A DNA stretch of 64,000 bases from Siphonodentalium dalli. Taxonomy: Eukaryota; Mollusca; Scaphopoda; Gadilida; Siphonodentaliidae. Of this stretch, positions 33,266 to 44,006 are shown piece after piece; position 1 is the stretch's first letter, and each line of letters opens with the position of its first letter. Position numbers and translations under genes: made by a program. Under the pieces are notes generated by a model. That model worked only from the letters and a program-made list of their open reading frames with translations, did no database searches and was not told the DNA's origin. Location of the stretch: contig CP136065.1 of NCBI GenBank assembly GCA_032622095.1, positions 118,029,195-118,093,194 of the forward strand, in the 5' to 3' direction.

Positions 33266-33883
33266 TCAAGCAGCTGCATCGTGATCGCTTGGGTTGTTTC
33301 GGTGGTTCTGACTTATTTGAAAAAACTTTCACCAGTTCGCTCACTCAACCTAAAATTACTGACGCTGAAATTAGCAATGCTCATTGCTTTATCTCAGGCA
33401 AGCCATTGCCAATCTTTAGAATTGTTAAGTTTATGCGGTATGGAGAAGATGTATAGTGATGTTCTTAAGCAAGCACGACCAGGATCAAGCAATCCAGTCG
33501 CTGTTTTGAAAGCTTACCCGCCAGATAGGCGTCTTTGTGTTGTATTTGTATTGAAGGATTTTTTTAGGAGAACTCATGTCATCAGGAATGGCATTACTTC
33601 TTTATTTATCAGTTACGTCAAACCCCATGGACAGATCGCCAAGGGTTCTATTAGCAGATGGCTCCGAACGGTCTTACCGGTACATTCTGCTGGAATTGAC
33701 TCCAACAAATATGCAGCTCACAGTATTCGTGGTGCTGTTACTTCTCGAGCTTTGACTAACGCGGTTCCGGTCGCCAATATTCTTGCGGTAGCCGGTTGGT
33801 CCACTTCTAAAACTTTCGCTAAATTCTACAATAAACCAATGGAAAGTGGGCCCCAATTTGCAGAGGGTGTCCTACACTGCTAA
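33266..33883 (+). pseudogene. Truncated tyrosine recombinase of DIRS element B
   Basis: Part of a 266-codon frame (33083-33883) in which the distal RNase H region (to about residue 60) is fused directly to the recombinase catalytic domain. Compared with element A, the N-terminal ~195 residues of the recombinase are missing. The box I Arg (Arg237 in A) is His108 here (ASHCQSL; codon CAT). His213, Arg216 (HSIR), Trp239 and Tyr249 (KFYNK) are kept. CGT to CAT would fit decay of a methylated CpG, which is inference. The product should be inactive. Confidence 0.88.
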
Positions 33884-33959
33884 TTTGGTGAGTGGAATTT
33901 AAACAAGTTTTTTTTGGCGTTTAGAGTGGTTTTTCTCTTTGTTGAGGGCTTCAAATTTG

Positions 33960-34309
33960 GGCTTTGAAATCTAATTTCACTACTCCAGAGTAGTGACGTC
34001 AGAGAATCCCCCAAATAAACAAGACTTACCTGTAAGGTGAAGTTTGGTTGGGATTCTCTAAGTCACGTAACTCCTGGAGTAGTTAAATGCCCGCCCAGTT
34101 TAAATAATTTCATAACTAACTTGTTCTTTCCCACCATTTGACTCACAAGGGAGTTATACAAATTTGAATCTTCAAGGCTTTAAACAACTGAGGGCCTGTT
34201 CTAGATAGGATATGCGCGCGCATCTCATTTAACTACTCCAGGAGTTACGTGACTTAAGAGAATCCCAACCAAACTTCACCTTACAGCTAAGTCTTGTTTA
34301 TTTGGGGGA
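33960..34309. repeat. Element B 3' end and internal complementary region
   Basis: 33979-34090 and about 34225-34309 are complementary ('cccccaaataaacaagactt', 'gtaaggtgaagtttggttgg', 'gattctctaagtcacgtaac', 'tcctggagtagtt'), giving a snap-back arm of about 80 bp around a ~140-bp loop. The outer left ITR is complementary to 33980-34010. The end carries 'aagacttacctgtaaggtga' as element A carries 'aagacttaccttggtaaggt'; read in reverse complement of the plus strand both give a consensus 5' splice site, AG|GTAAGT. Confidence 0.88.
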
Positions 34310-34376
34310 GTATACTGTTATGTACTATTATAGACAAATGTACACATAAACACAAATTATTGGAATTTATGGGTCA

Positions 34377-34445
34377 CTCGCATTTATATAAGAGAAAGCA
34401 CTGGTACAGGATCTGTAATCCTGCACCACCACAGCCTTGGGTTAA
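34377..34445. mobile_element. Fragment of a piggyBac-type MITE
   Basis: 'gcatttatataagagaaagc' + 'actggtacaggatctgtaat' + 'cctgcaccaccacag' matches about 62286-62343 of the MITE at 62117-62359. Only the right half is present and the TTAA end is decayed. Confidence 0.6.
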
Positions 34446-35095
34446 ATGTGAAAGGTGACCTGTACATGGAATACTTGGGTTAAGAGAGTGTAATTTAAGT
34501 TTAGCATGATAATGTATCAAATTCTACCAACAATATAGATCAAGATAAGCCACCTCATTGCTGACCCATTAATATCAATTATATAGCAGAGCTGTCTACA
34601 AATCACAGGAATTGTTTATGTTGAAAGCTGACATCTCTATTATACCAATAACGTTTATAATGACCTCAGACAATCTGTAGAGTGATATCTTCAGCTGTGC
34701 AAGGCAGCACAGATGTCCAAGTCTACTGTTAATATCATGTGATGTGTATTGTTGAATCTTTATTTAAATTAGATACCATAGCTTTCTTTATCAGATTATC
34801 TGCACATTGACATATTTAAAGAGACATCAGAAAATAATATAGCCTTATCAATTGCTAAGTAGTCCAAAGGCATGGGATAGAATGGATGAATTGGATTTAA
34901 TGTCACTCCAAACAAATTTACCTGTACATAACACAAGATTTTGGACCGATTTAAACCAAATTTGGTGTGGTGACTCGGGGTACCCTTGGCAGAGTTATAA
35001 TGGTGTTAGTTTTTCAAATTTTACTAACTTTAAAAAAAACATTTGTTTATTTATTTATTTTGTTAAATTGAGCAAAGGAATTAAATTTTAAAAAA
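34446..35095. other. PDE intron, unannotated
   Basis: AT-rich intron sequence. Open frame 34852-35091 contains words of the 'aaatttggtgtggtgactcg' type shared with dispersed repeats and is not a gene. Confidence 0.4.
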
Positions 35096-36830
35096 AGTTT
35101 AAGAGTGAATATTTTTTTGGAAAAAGGGCCATAACTCTGTTAAAATAGTCGGATCAAACCCATATTCGAATTCGATCTGTCTTTTGTGCTGAGAAATTCA
35201 TATACAAAATTTGGTTCCGATCAGATAGAAAATATTTTAACGGAATAAAGTGCATTTTTGAAAATAAATTTTAGACACCATTTTTAGGGAAAAAATCGTT
35301 TTTTGTGAATAGTTTTGTCATATTAAAGGTGGGTGGGTCAGGGGGAGGATGGCGGCGCTATTCCGTGAAAATATGAATTCATCAAGTGACTTGTGAGTTG
35401 CACCCCACAAGTCACTAGACAAAAGAACGCACCCCACAAGTTCCCTCTCATGAGTAATACTGGACAGACGGACGGACGGACTAACATAAAACATAAAGTG
35501 GCAGATACCGATTTTGTAGCTCCTACAACTAATTGTTGTCAAGAATTAAAATGGAAGTGTCAATGACACTGTAGCTCAACTTGGGAGGCGTTAATTTTAT
35601 GTTTAGTAGTCAATAGAATGATTAACAAGACAGTCAATGACTGTGGGGTCGCTCACCAGACTGCAAAGACTGATAAGACTGGGACTCTGGAGACCACAAC
35701 AGTCAGAACTTTTCATAATCACTTTAAAAGAAGTAGATATCTAAAGAGTTAAATCTAAAACAAAAATTTGGAGTTATGTCCCTGGCCCCGCCCACATTTG
35801 ACCCAGTGACCTGATTTGAACAAATCTGAACCCCAGTCACCCAAGGATCCTTCATACCAAATATGAACCCATATAGCCTGATGGTATTTGAGAAGAAGTC
35901 ACTTTAAGAATACTATGGAGGGAAAGAGTTATGGCCCTGGCTTCGCAACTATTTCAAGTGAACTCATTTGAACAAATCTGAATGTGATTCACCTAGGGAA
36001 CATCCACACCAAATATGAAACAATTCGGTCTTATTGTTCTGAAGATGTTTAAAAGAATTACTATGGTGGGAAAGAGTTATGGCCCTGGCTTCGCAACTAT
36101 TTGACCCAGTGACCGCATTTGAACAAATCTGAATGAGAATCACCTAGGGAACATCCACACCAAATATGAACCCATTTGGTCTTATGGTTCCAGAGGAGAA
36201 GATGTTCAAATAATTGTTGTTGGACGGATGGACGGACGACGATGGACGGACGACGATGGACGGACGAGGAGTGATGACTATAGCTCCGCCGAAGCACAGG
36301 TAGGGTGGCTGGTTGATAATTAAATCTCTTATCTCCGCCCATATTTGAACAAACGTGAATCCCAATCTATGAGATCCATTCATTTGGTAATTTCAGACAT
36401 TAGATTTTAAGAGTTGAACTGAACTGATTTTCCTAAAATGACCCCAAATCTGAAAAAATCTAAACCCCAGTCATCGAAGGACCCTCCATACCAAACATAA
36501 TCTAAATAGTCCAGATGGTTCTTGAGAAGAACTTGTTTTAAGAATTACTATGGAAGGAAAGAGTTATGGCTCTGACTTCTCACCTATTTGACCTGATGAA
36601 CTCATTTGAACAAATCTGAATGTGAGTCACCTGGGGGACATCCACACCTAAATATATAAACCCATTTGGTCTTTAATATGTATCTGGAGAAGAAAACAAT
36701 TGATGGACGGATAGAGACATAATGACAGATGGATGGATGGGAGAACAGTCTGACATAGAGACTGACAAATTCAATCCAATATACCCCCCTAAGTTTTCTT
36801 TGCAAAATCAGGGTATAATGAGTTCAACTG
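35096..36830. repeat. Cluster of abundant dispersed repeats with GACG tails
   Basis: 35110-35310 is the 'ggccataactctgttaaaat' family. 35552-35620 opens with 'gtgtcaatgacactgtagct' (TAGCTCAACTT family). 35750-36300 and 36330-36830 carry two to three units of 'gttatggccctggcttcgca' + 'actatttgacccagtgacc' + 'aacaaatctgaat' + 'ccaaatatgaaccca', ending in ggacggacgacgatgg-type microsatellite (36222-36268) and 'tatagctccgccg'. Related copies are at 38990-39560, 39960-40145 and 60480-60690. All lie in a PDE intron. Confidence 0.8.
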
Positions 36831-36859
36831 GATACTGGTGGTTAAGAACATAATATTCG

Positions 36860-38465
36860 AACAGACAAGCCTGAACATAGTGTCTGACATTTGCAGAATG
36901 AGGTCCCCAAAGGGTGAATTTAATGACACAATCCTGCAATGCGGGCTAGCATCACCAAATTCACCCTCTGGGGACCTTATTCTGTGTAGGCCTCAACTGC
37001 TATGGGAGACATAGCATTAGATTGAAGTTCTCCAGTTAAAGTTGGTGATGTGCACCCATTGGGCACCTCAATTATGCATTTTATATTCACAAATTAGGGG
37101 ATATAGAAACTAAACAGAAGGGCTAAAGTAAGTAAAAATGTCAATTTAAGTGCCTATATACTTCCCAGAAGATGAGGCCTAAGCAGAATGAGGACCCTGG
37201 CTAGTGTATTTGGTGATGCTAGACTGCTGTGCAGGGTAGCATAACTAAATTCACCCTCTGGGGACCTCATTCTGCAAATGCCAGATAGAAGACAAATTTA
37301 ATCCAATATATACCCCCCCCCCCCCCATTTTTCTTTGAATATTAGTCGTATGATTTCATCTGGATAAGTGGTGATTAAAACAATAATATGAAATGGCCAA
37401 ACCTGAATTTAGTATGTCTGACATTTGCAGAATTAGGTCCCAAAAATGTGGATTTAATGACAATATTCTGTAAGGCAGGCTATCATCACCAAATTCATCC
37501 TCAATCTGATTAGGCCTCAATGGCCAATAAAACCAAGGAACAGATTGAAGTCCTACAGTTGAAGTTGGTGATACACACCCATTGAGCACCTCAATTATGC
37601 ATTTTATCTTCTGCAAATTAGGGGGACATTGAAACTGAACAGGTGGAAAAAAGTGACTAAATCAATGAAGTCCTACAGTTGAAGTTGGTGATACACACCC
37701 ATTGAGCACCTCAATTATGCATTTTATCTTCTGCAAATTAGGGGGACATTGAAACTGAACAGGTGGAAAAAGTGACTAAATCAAACTGTCAATTTGATAC
37801 TTAGGATACTTCCCAGAAGATGAGGACTAAGCAGAATTAGGTCCCTGGCGGGTGTATTTGGTGATGCTAGCATGATGTATGGGGTAGCAACACTAAATTC
37901 ACCATCTGGGGACCTCACTATGTAAATGTCAGACACACTCTTTCCAGACTTGAAGAAATCAAAGCCATTCACAGTATCATTGAATGTCAGTCATCACCAA
38001 AAAATGGAAGCACCAGTTTGTTGTTAAATTGCTACAGATATGTTTAGATTAGAATAATACATGTCATCTGGCCAGTTTATATAATTAATGACCTGTACAT
38101 TTACAGATATATATGCCTCTGTGGTGAGAAGAGGTATTAAATTGAGAGGTGATATTGCTTGGAAGGGATGTTGGTTGATGGCAGGGTTGGGCCTGTGCCA
38201 TGTGAGAGGGGGTGGGTGGGGGAGGGTGGATTGTTTCCATAATTTCATTAAAGAGTAAAGTTTCATAACTCTGCAGATGTTATATATAATGGTGTCACTT
38301 TTTTTCAAATTTTAAAACATGTTTTAAAAAAAATTGTCCCAGAAGATGAGGCCTAAGCAGAATAAGGTAATTGAGGGTGTATTTGGTGATGCTAGCCTGC
38401 TGTATGGGGTAGCAACACTAAATTCACCATCTGGGGACTTCATTCTGCAAATGTCAGACACACTA
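36860..38465. repeat. Tandem array of ~450-bp units carrying inverted words
   Basis: 'ctgacatttgcagaatgagg' + 'tcccc' and its partner 'caccctctggggacctcatt' + 'ctgc' recur as an inverted pair in each unit (36887-36985, about 37150-37280, 37425-37510, 37835-37930, 38340-38455). Each unit can fold. 'ttggtgat.cac.cccattgagcacctcaatta' recurs near 37042, 37568 and 37688. A 120-bp segment is exactly duplicated (37545-37664 and 37665-37784). A 14-C run is at 37313-37326. Located in a PDE intron; no gene. Confidence 0.8.
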
Positions 38466-38689
38466 TGTCCAGGCTTGGAGAAATGAACAATGGACTATTC
38501 CTTGTAGACTCTGGTAGAATAGTTGTTTAGCTAATGTCATGTCTTGTAATGATTATGACAGATGGTAAACTGGTCTGAAGCAAGCAATCTTCAGCAAGAG
38601 TATCAGGTGACCACACTATGATAAATTGGCTTTTTCAATAATACAGGCTTCAGTGTTCTCTTAAAAATTAATAGTGCATAGCAAAGAGG

Positions 38690-40150
38690 TGTGAATTATA
38701 AAGGGCCATAACTCTGTTAAAATATATCGGATCAAACCCATATTTTAACTTGATCTGTATATAAGTGTCAAAAATTCATATACCAAATTTGGTGTTGATC
38801 AGATGAAAAATGTTTGAGTAATCCTGTCTTGGATGAATTATATATCAAAACAAGAGTGGAAGGGGTTAAATAAACAATACAAAAATCCATACAGATGAAG
38901 AACATGCTAAGAAAAATCTAGGTAAGAAATATGAGGCTGTGATGTGTCCTAAACAAAAATTAAAGGTCAAAATGCAAAAATAATTTTTTTTGTTTTTAAA
39001 GTTATGTCCCTGGCTCTGCCCCTATTTGACCCAGAGACCCCATTTGAACAAATCTGAACCCCAGTGACCCAAGGTATCTCTGTACCAAATATAAGCTAAA
39101 TCGGCCAAATATTTTTTTAGAAGAAGTCATTGTAAGAATTACTATGAGTTATGGCCCTGGTTTCTCAACTAATTGACAGGGTGACCTCATTTGAACAAAT
39201 CTGAACACCAGTGACCCAAGGACCCTCCATACCAAATATTAGCTAAATCGGCCCAATGGTTATGAACAAGAAGTCGTTGTAAGAATTACTATGAAGGAAT
39301 AGAGTTATGGCCCTGGCTTCGCAACTATTTGACCCAGTGACCTCATTTGAACAAATCTGAATGAGAGTCACCTAGGGAACATCCACACCAAATATGAACC
39401 AATTCGGTATGATGATTTCAGAGGAGAAGATGTTTTTTTTTAAGTTGACGGACGGACGGACGGACGGACGGACAGACAGACGGACAGACAGACGGACGCA
39501 CGGACGGACGACGGACGAGGAGTGATGACTATAGCTCCACCGGAGACTTCGTCTCAGGTGAGCTAAAAAGTAAGAAAGTTAAAATGTTTTAGTCTTGTCA
39601 TGTTTTACGGCCGAATGACCCCCAAAATGACTCATTCCCATCTACATGTCAATAATAACATCCATGCAAATTTCATGATGATCAGATTTAGAAATCCAAG
39701 ATGGCCACTGGTGGCCATGTTTTTCTTGCCGCATGACCCCAAATTGACTCATTCCCATCTACATGTCAATGTCAACAGCTATGACAAATTACAAAATGAT
39801 CTGGCCAAAGGTACGACTTGTAGCCCATGCTAAAGGAAATTGTTGATGGACGCACACACGCATGGACGACGGATACCAAGCCATGGCAATCGCTCAAACA
39901 TTACAAAGTAAAGTTGAACTAAAAAGTAGCAACTGCTATAAATATACAGAACACAAAGCTCAATAATAAACTATTTGACCTGGTGACCTCATTTGAACAA
40001 ACATGAATGTGAGTCACCTAGGGAACGTCCACACCAAACATGAACCCATTCGGTGTTATGGTTCTGGAGAAGAAGATGATTCTTGATGGACGGATGGCTA
40101 GATGGACGGACAGACGAGGAGTGATGAGTATAGCTCCACCGGAGACTAAA
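38690..40150. repeat. Mixed dispersed repeats
   Basis: 38695-38830 is the 'ggccataactctgttaaaat' family. 38850-38945 is a fragment of the terminal/dispersed repeat ('acaatacaaaaatccatacag'). 38990-39560 has three units of the 'gttatggccctgg' family ending in a GACG/GACA microsatellite (39447-39520) and 'tatagctccaccggagactt'. 39595-39920 is a TAGCTCAACTT-family copy with two internal units and right end AAGTTGAACTA. 39960-40145 is another 'gttctggagaagaagatgat' unit. A 12-G run is at 40174-40185. Confidence 0.78.
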
Positions 40151-40264
40151 AAGTTAAGTCACGGTTTGGATTTGGGGGGGGGGGGCGGGTAATGTCCAGG
40201 CTGGATATCTTCCCCCACCCAGTAGATAAATGACAAAATCCTCTTATGGTTTTATTGCTTATTT

Positions 40265-40645
40265 TGCTTTATATATATCAGATATATGGAGACACGGATT
40301 GTTCATTACTTCAAATGTGCATGGTTCAGTGAGCGTGAAAAAAAATCTCATTTCTACTCCTAATGGCCATGTATCGAACGGAATGGCATTTTAAGATGTC
40401 TTCAAATTAGATCAAGCTTGAAAGTCGGTCCACATTTTGCCCATGTCGGGGGTTCGATATGGGCTCAGTATGATTGTTCATTACTTCAAATGTGCTTGCA
40501 TCAGTGAGTGCGAACAAATTCTCATTTCTTATCGTAATGGCCATGTATCAAACGGAATGGCATAATGAGATGTCACTCAGTTCAGATCAAGCTTGAAAAT
40601 CGGTCTCGATTTCACCTAGGCGGGGTTCGAACCCACACCAACCTA
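40265..40645 (-). repeat. Dimeric repeat with tRNA-like B box
   Basis: Two diverged units share 'gattgttcattacttcaaat' + 'gtgc', 'cagtgag.gcgaa', 'aatggccatgtat.aacgga' + 'atggcat' and 'agatcaagcttgaaa.tcgg'. They begin near 40295 and 40472. On the minus strand the units contain GGTTCGAACCCCGCCTAGGT (40612-40631), which matches the internal B box of polymerase III promoters, and a related 'tatcgaacccccgacatggg' (40442-40461). This suggests a tRNA-derived SINE dimer on the minus strand. A clear A box was not found. Confidence 0.5.
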
Positions 40646-41150
40646 GTCTAACCCAGACTGCTATGATCTTCATGAAATTGCAAGAAATTAACTTCTTCTG
40701 AGAAAAAGTTATTTGGGTCAGGGTTTTGGTTGGGGCGGCAGATGTCCTGGCCTGGATATAACCACTTCCCCCCAGCAGCTACATGACAAAACTTGAAAAT
40801 TTTATTCTCAAAAAACCTTTTCTTGGCATTTCAGGCCATACTAATGCATATGGCATGAAAATATTTTTTGTATTGGGTGGTGGGAGGGAATATCCATGGC
40901 GGGAGATGACGTGGTAAAGAGGGTTACCCTGAAAATATCACTCATTAGCCATTTTAACACTTTCTGAACTTATTATCTGAACATTTCCTATCCTATGGGA
41001 TAACTACTCATTAATGATGTTTTAGTATAGAAAGGGTTAATAATAGGCTGACACCCCCATTTCCATGAGATGTGTCACCGCAACATCTGGGAGAAAATAA
41101 AAATATATTACTAGTACTGTAGAAAATATAACAGTAGTAGTGCTAATAAC

Positions 41151-41312
41151 CTTATCATCTCTTTCGTCAAAAGGTTCTCCTTTGGAACTGGTTTTGTTGA
41201 CAGCTTGCGCAACTCCAATGACATCCCCTTCACTATCTTTGATGGGCATACTTAGAATACTGTGAGTTTTGTACCCTGTTAATATGTCCACTTCATTGTT
41301 GAACCTAGAATC
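41151..41312 (-). CDS. PDE5/PDE11-like phosphodiesterase, GAF-A core exon
   Basis: A 162-bp exon of exactly 54 codons with acceptor ttccag and donor gttatt. The peptide runs DSRFNNEVDILTGYKTHSIL, then SMPIKDSEGDVIGVAQAVNK, then TSSKGEPFDERDDK. This is the C-terminal half of a GAF-A domain: 'D.RF..EVD..TGYKT.SIL.MPI' is diagnostic for PDE5/PDE11. The NKX(n)F-x3-DE motif needed for cyclic-nucleotide binding is present as NK..F-DER-DD, with Asp in place of the last Glu. The next exon (30011-30100) continues in phase. The reading frame running on to 41037 is intron. Upstream exons were not found between here and 64000. Whether the gene is PDE5 or PDE11 cannot be settled from 130 residues. Confidence 0.93.
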
Positions 41313-41364
41313 CTGGAAAAAAGTTATAATTATTAGTTTCTATATTTACACAAAAGTTATAACA

Positions 41365-42060
41365 ATAATCTATATCTAAATTTGCGAATGTCTGTCTGTC
41401 TTTCTATAGAATTTCTATAGAAATTCACAGGGGACCATGTAGAAGGCACCAAAGGGGTCTAACACGGGTAACTTTTTACGAGGAAGATAATGGTGTGGGT
41501 TAAAATTTTCTAAAGTGATGCTGTTGTCAGGGGCAGAAAAGGGGAGGGGCAGCATAATTTCATTGACTTCCACAAAACTAATTTCCACCAAATTCATACA
41601 CGTTCTTCTCCTATGATACGAGGAATCAAATCATGTGGGTTAAAAAGATGGCACATTTGGTGCATTTAGGCCCAGGGATGGAGAGTGGAGGAGCAATAGC
41701 ATTGATAAGAATGTTTTAGTTGCCGATATCCACAAAAGTTAAATATAGTGATCTCCTTCATTCATTCTAAGCAATTTTTGGTATTCAGATTTCACAACCT
41801 TGACAAATGGTGATCGAATTGAGTCACTTGAACAATTATATCTTCTCAATTGTCATATTTATATGGGGACGGGAATCAGGGCAATCATATAGTGAGCCAG
41901 CAAATACAACAGATACAATATAGAAGAAAGCATTAAAATTTATTTGTCATTCTATTTAAGAGATACATATATTCTTGCAAAACGAGGGACCTTGAACCAT
42001 CAGAGGATGGCATGTTTAATAGCATGGATCATGTATTATAATAAAATTTAAGTCTTTCCT
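41365..42060. repeat. Partial copy of the satellite-family element
   Basis: 'atctatatctaaatttgcga' + 'atgtctgtctgtc', 'ctatagaaattcacagggga' + 'ccat', 'aaaggggtcta', 'gggtaactttttacgagga' and 'gggcagaaaaggggaggggc' match 9720-9905. The end (41890-42045) matches 11781-11970. Only one or two satellite units remain here against six or seven at 9.8 kb, so array length differs between copies. The minus-strand frame 41415-41597 is part of this repeat. Confidence 0.85.
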
Positions 42061-43843
42061 ATTCAAGATATTGTCCAAAAAAATTACAATTTGTCGAGAG
42101 AGATGGAACTGTATAGGCCTGTTCCAAAATAGTGGTCACAGTGTGCAGTCAGTTTAATTTCTTCTGAGATAAAAGAAAACACAGTCAGAGGCACATGAGT
42201 TTTCATAAATCTTCAATACTGGCATCTGATAAGGGTACATCTGCATCTACACTTTATCCATCCGGAATGTCATGCAATATAGGTGCTGTTTACCCAAGAT
42301 GACTAATAATTATTTTAAATTACTTGAAGGGCCACTAATAAATTATGCATTTTTCACCCGAGCAACACCGGGTACCCCTGTTAGTTATTTATAAATATCT
42401 TTCAAGATCCCATAATTGTCCTTGCTGCTCAATAATATAAAAGTTTCATCCAATTTGCTTCACATTTTATGACAATTGGTCCTCAGTGTTTCAGTTCAAA
42501 CTGAGTTGCCAGTCACTCAGTCCTGCTCACAATTTTGCAACACACAACTAATATTCTGTTAACATGCAAATCTCAGATTTTGGTTCGAATCAAATATCAA
42601 ATCCAATCTTCAATAATTTTTTAATCAAATTGAATCCTGAACATCCAATCACCAGTCATGGGGAGTACTGGAACAATGAGAAATATAGGTCATGTCGGGA
42701 ATGATGTTAATAACTTATAAAACACAAAGAACTTTCAAGAACAGTGACAATAGTCTAGTCGCAGATAGAGGAATGCTACTAGTCGATGGAATGTTTTAAT
42801 TTAGCAATTACAACATAATACTGCAAATCAGTCAATTACAGAGTAATGGTGCGAATGATGGAGCGAATCTGGTTAGCATTTTAAAACATAGGTGGACCTG
42901 GCACGGAAATAGGTCCAGAAGCAGGTAATCAGCTACAATATGTCGCATTTGGCAAAGCTCGGCAAATGTCTTACATGTATACCGTGTATCAAGATCAAAT
43001 GTCGAAAAGTTTAATGTATAATGTGCACACATGTGTTGGCAATCGCTTAAAATTATACCATAGATTACTAGATTTCTGTCTAAAATTCCGAATAACTCAC
43101 AACTTTTACCCAGTATTTCCCATAAAAATGTGCATGTGACTCATACATCATGAACTCAATAGGGGGGCTGAATTATAGCTACAACCACAAATACAGGTGG
43201 GTTTTGGCAATTGCCATGACAAAGTGTACATGATCTTTCACCTCAAAATTGAAAAGGTAAATTAAGAGTAAAACATTAAGAGTCTTCCCTCTCCAATTAA
43301 TCAAATTTTATCCGCAACAAGAATCCAGCATGAGGCAATTCTCAGTCTGAGGAAGGGCTTATAATTTGATACCATATTTTATCTACCATTTCCTATAAAA
43401 TTCCCTGATACAATGGGCGATAATGAATGGGCTATAAAAGCATCCGTATCATTACTGCAGTTGCGATACAAGGCGCTCGTGACGTCGTTGACTGATCAAA
43501 ATCATGAATGAACTGAAGTCACATCAATCGCGTGAAAAATCAAAACGACATTCCAACGTATATTCTTGCGTAGGGAACTAATATGTATGTGTTCAGTATG
43601 TATTATAAGTGTAAGAAATTGTGTCCATTGAATACATTTCCGTTAGGCGTATTCGCGTGAACAGTCACGTTGTGAGAATTTAGCAAAGCGAGCTAATCGC
43701 GTGACACAGATACCTTTGCAGGTTGGGAGAATTTACTCAAGAAAGCAAATCATCAGACACAAATTCAACAGTTTTGGCATTTAAGAAACTCCTGAAATGT
43801 AATTTGTGCTGTGGATTCTGTCACACCAATGGCAGATAAATGT
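42061..43843. other. Unannotated stretch, upstream PDE intron or flank
   Basis: No exon or repeat family recognised. I looked specifically for the first half of GAF-A on the minus strand and did not see it. Open frame 42832-43032 (-) shows no known domain. Confidence 0.4.
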
Positions 43844-44006
43844 GTTATATACACAATGTGTTTGTAACGATTCATGTATCGCGACTCGGGCTAGTTTTCG
43901 TGTCCATATAGCGACTCGGCGACCTTTGTCGCCTCGTCGCTATATGGCCTCGAAAACTTGCCTCGTCGCGATACATGAATCGTTACAAACACATTGTGTA
44001 TATAAC
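43844..44006. repeat. 163-bp near-perfect palindrome
   Basis: Arms of about 75 bp: 'gttatatacacaatgtgttt' + 'gtaacgattcatgtatcgcg' on the left pairs with 'cgcgatacatgaatcgttac' + 'aaacacattgtgtatataac' on the right. 'ctagttttcg'/'cgaaaacttg' and 'ccatatagcgac'/'gtcgctatatgg' pair inside, with 'gcgac-cttt-gtcgc' at the centre. Small mismatches (tcggg/cctc, tgt/cct) break the stem. The structure suggests a fold-back MITE. Its right end is exactly where the next element was inserted. Confidence 0.92.

Larger units (their letters stand above)
30445..34309 (+). mobile_element. DIRS-type tyrosine-recombinase retrotransposon, element B
   Basis: A 3.9-kb element on the plus strand within a PDE intron, in antisense to that gene. 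It carries gag, RT, RNase H and tyrosine recombinase, all homologous in order to element A. Left ITR 30473-30520 pairs with 34191-34235. The internal complementary region (about 33979-34080) reads as the reverse complement of the left end (30445-30475) joined to that of the right end (34235-34309), which sets the boundaries. The element has several stops and frameshifts plus an internal deletion at the RNase H/recombinase junction, so it is inactive. It differs strongly from A in sequence, so the two are separate families and not sister copies. Confidence 0.93.

Noticed and set aside
41037-41150. Extension of the GAF exon frame to 84 codons ending 'HLMEMGVSAYY'
   Set aside because: Homology stops at DDK, followed by a GT donor; the next exon at 30011-30100 continues the domain in phase, so this part is intron.
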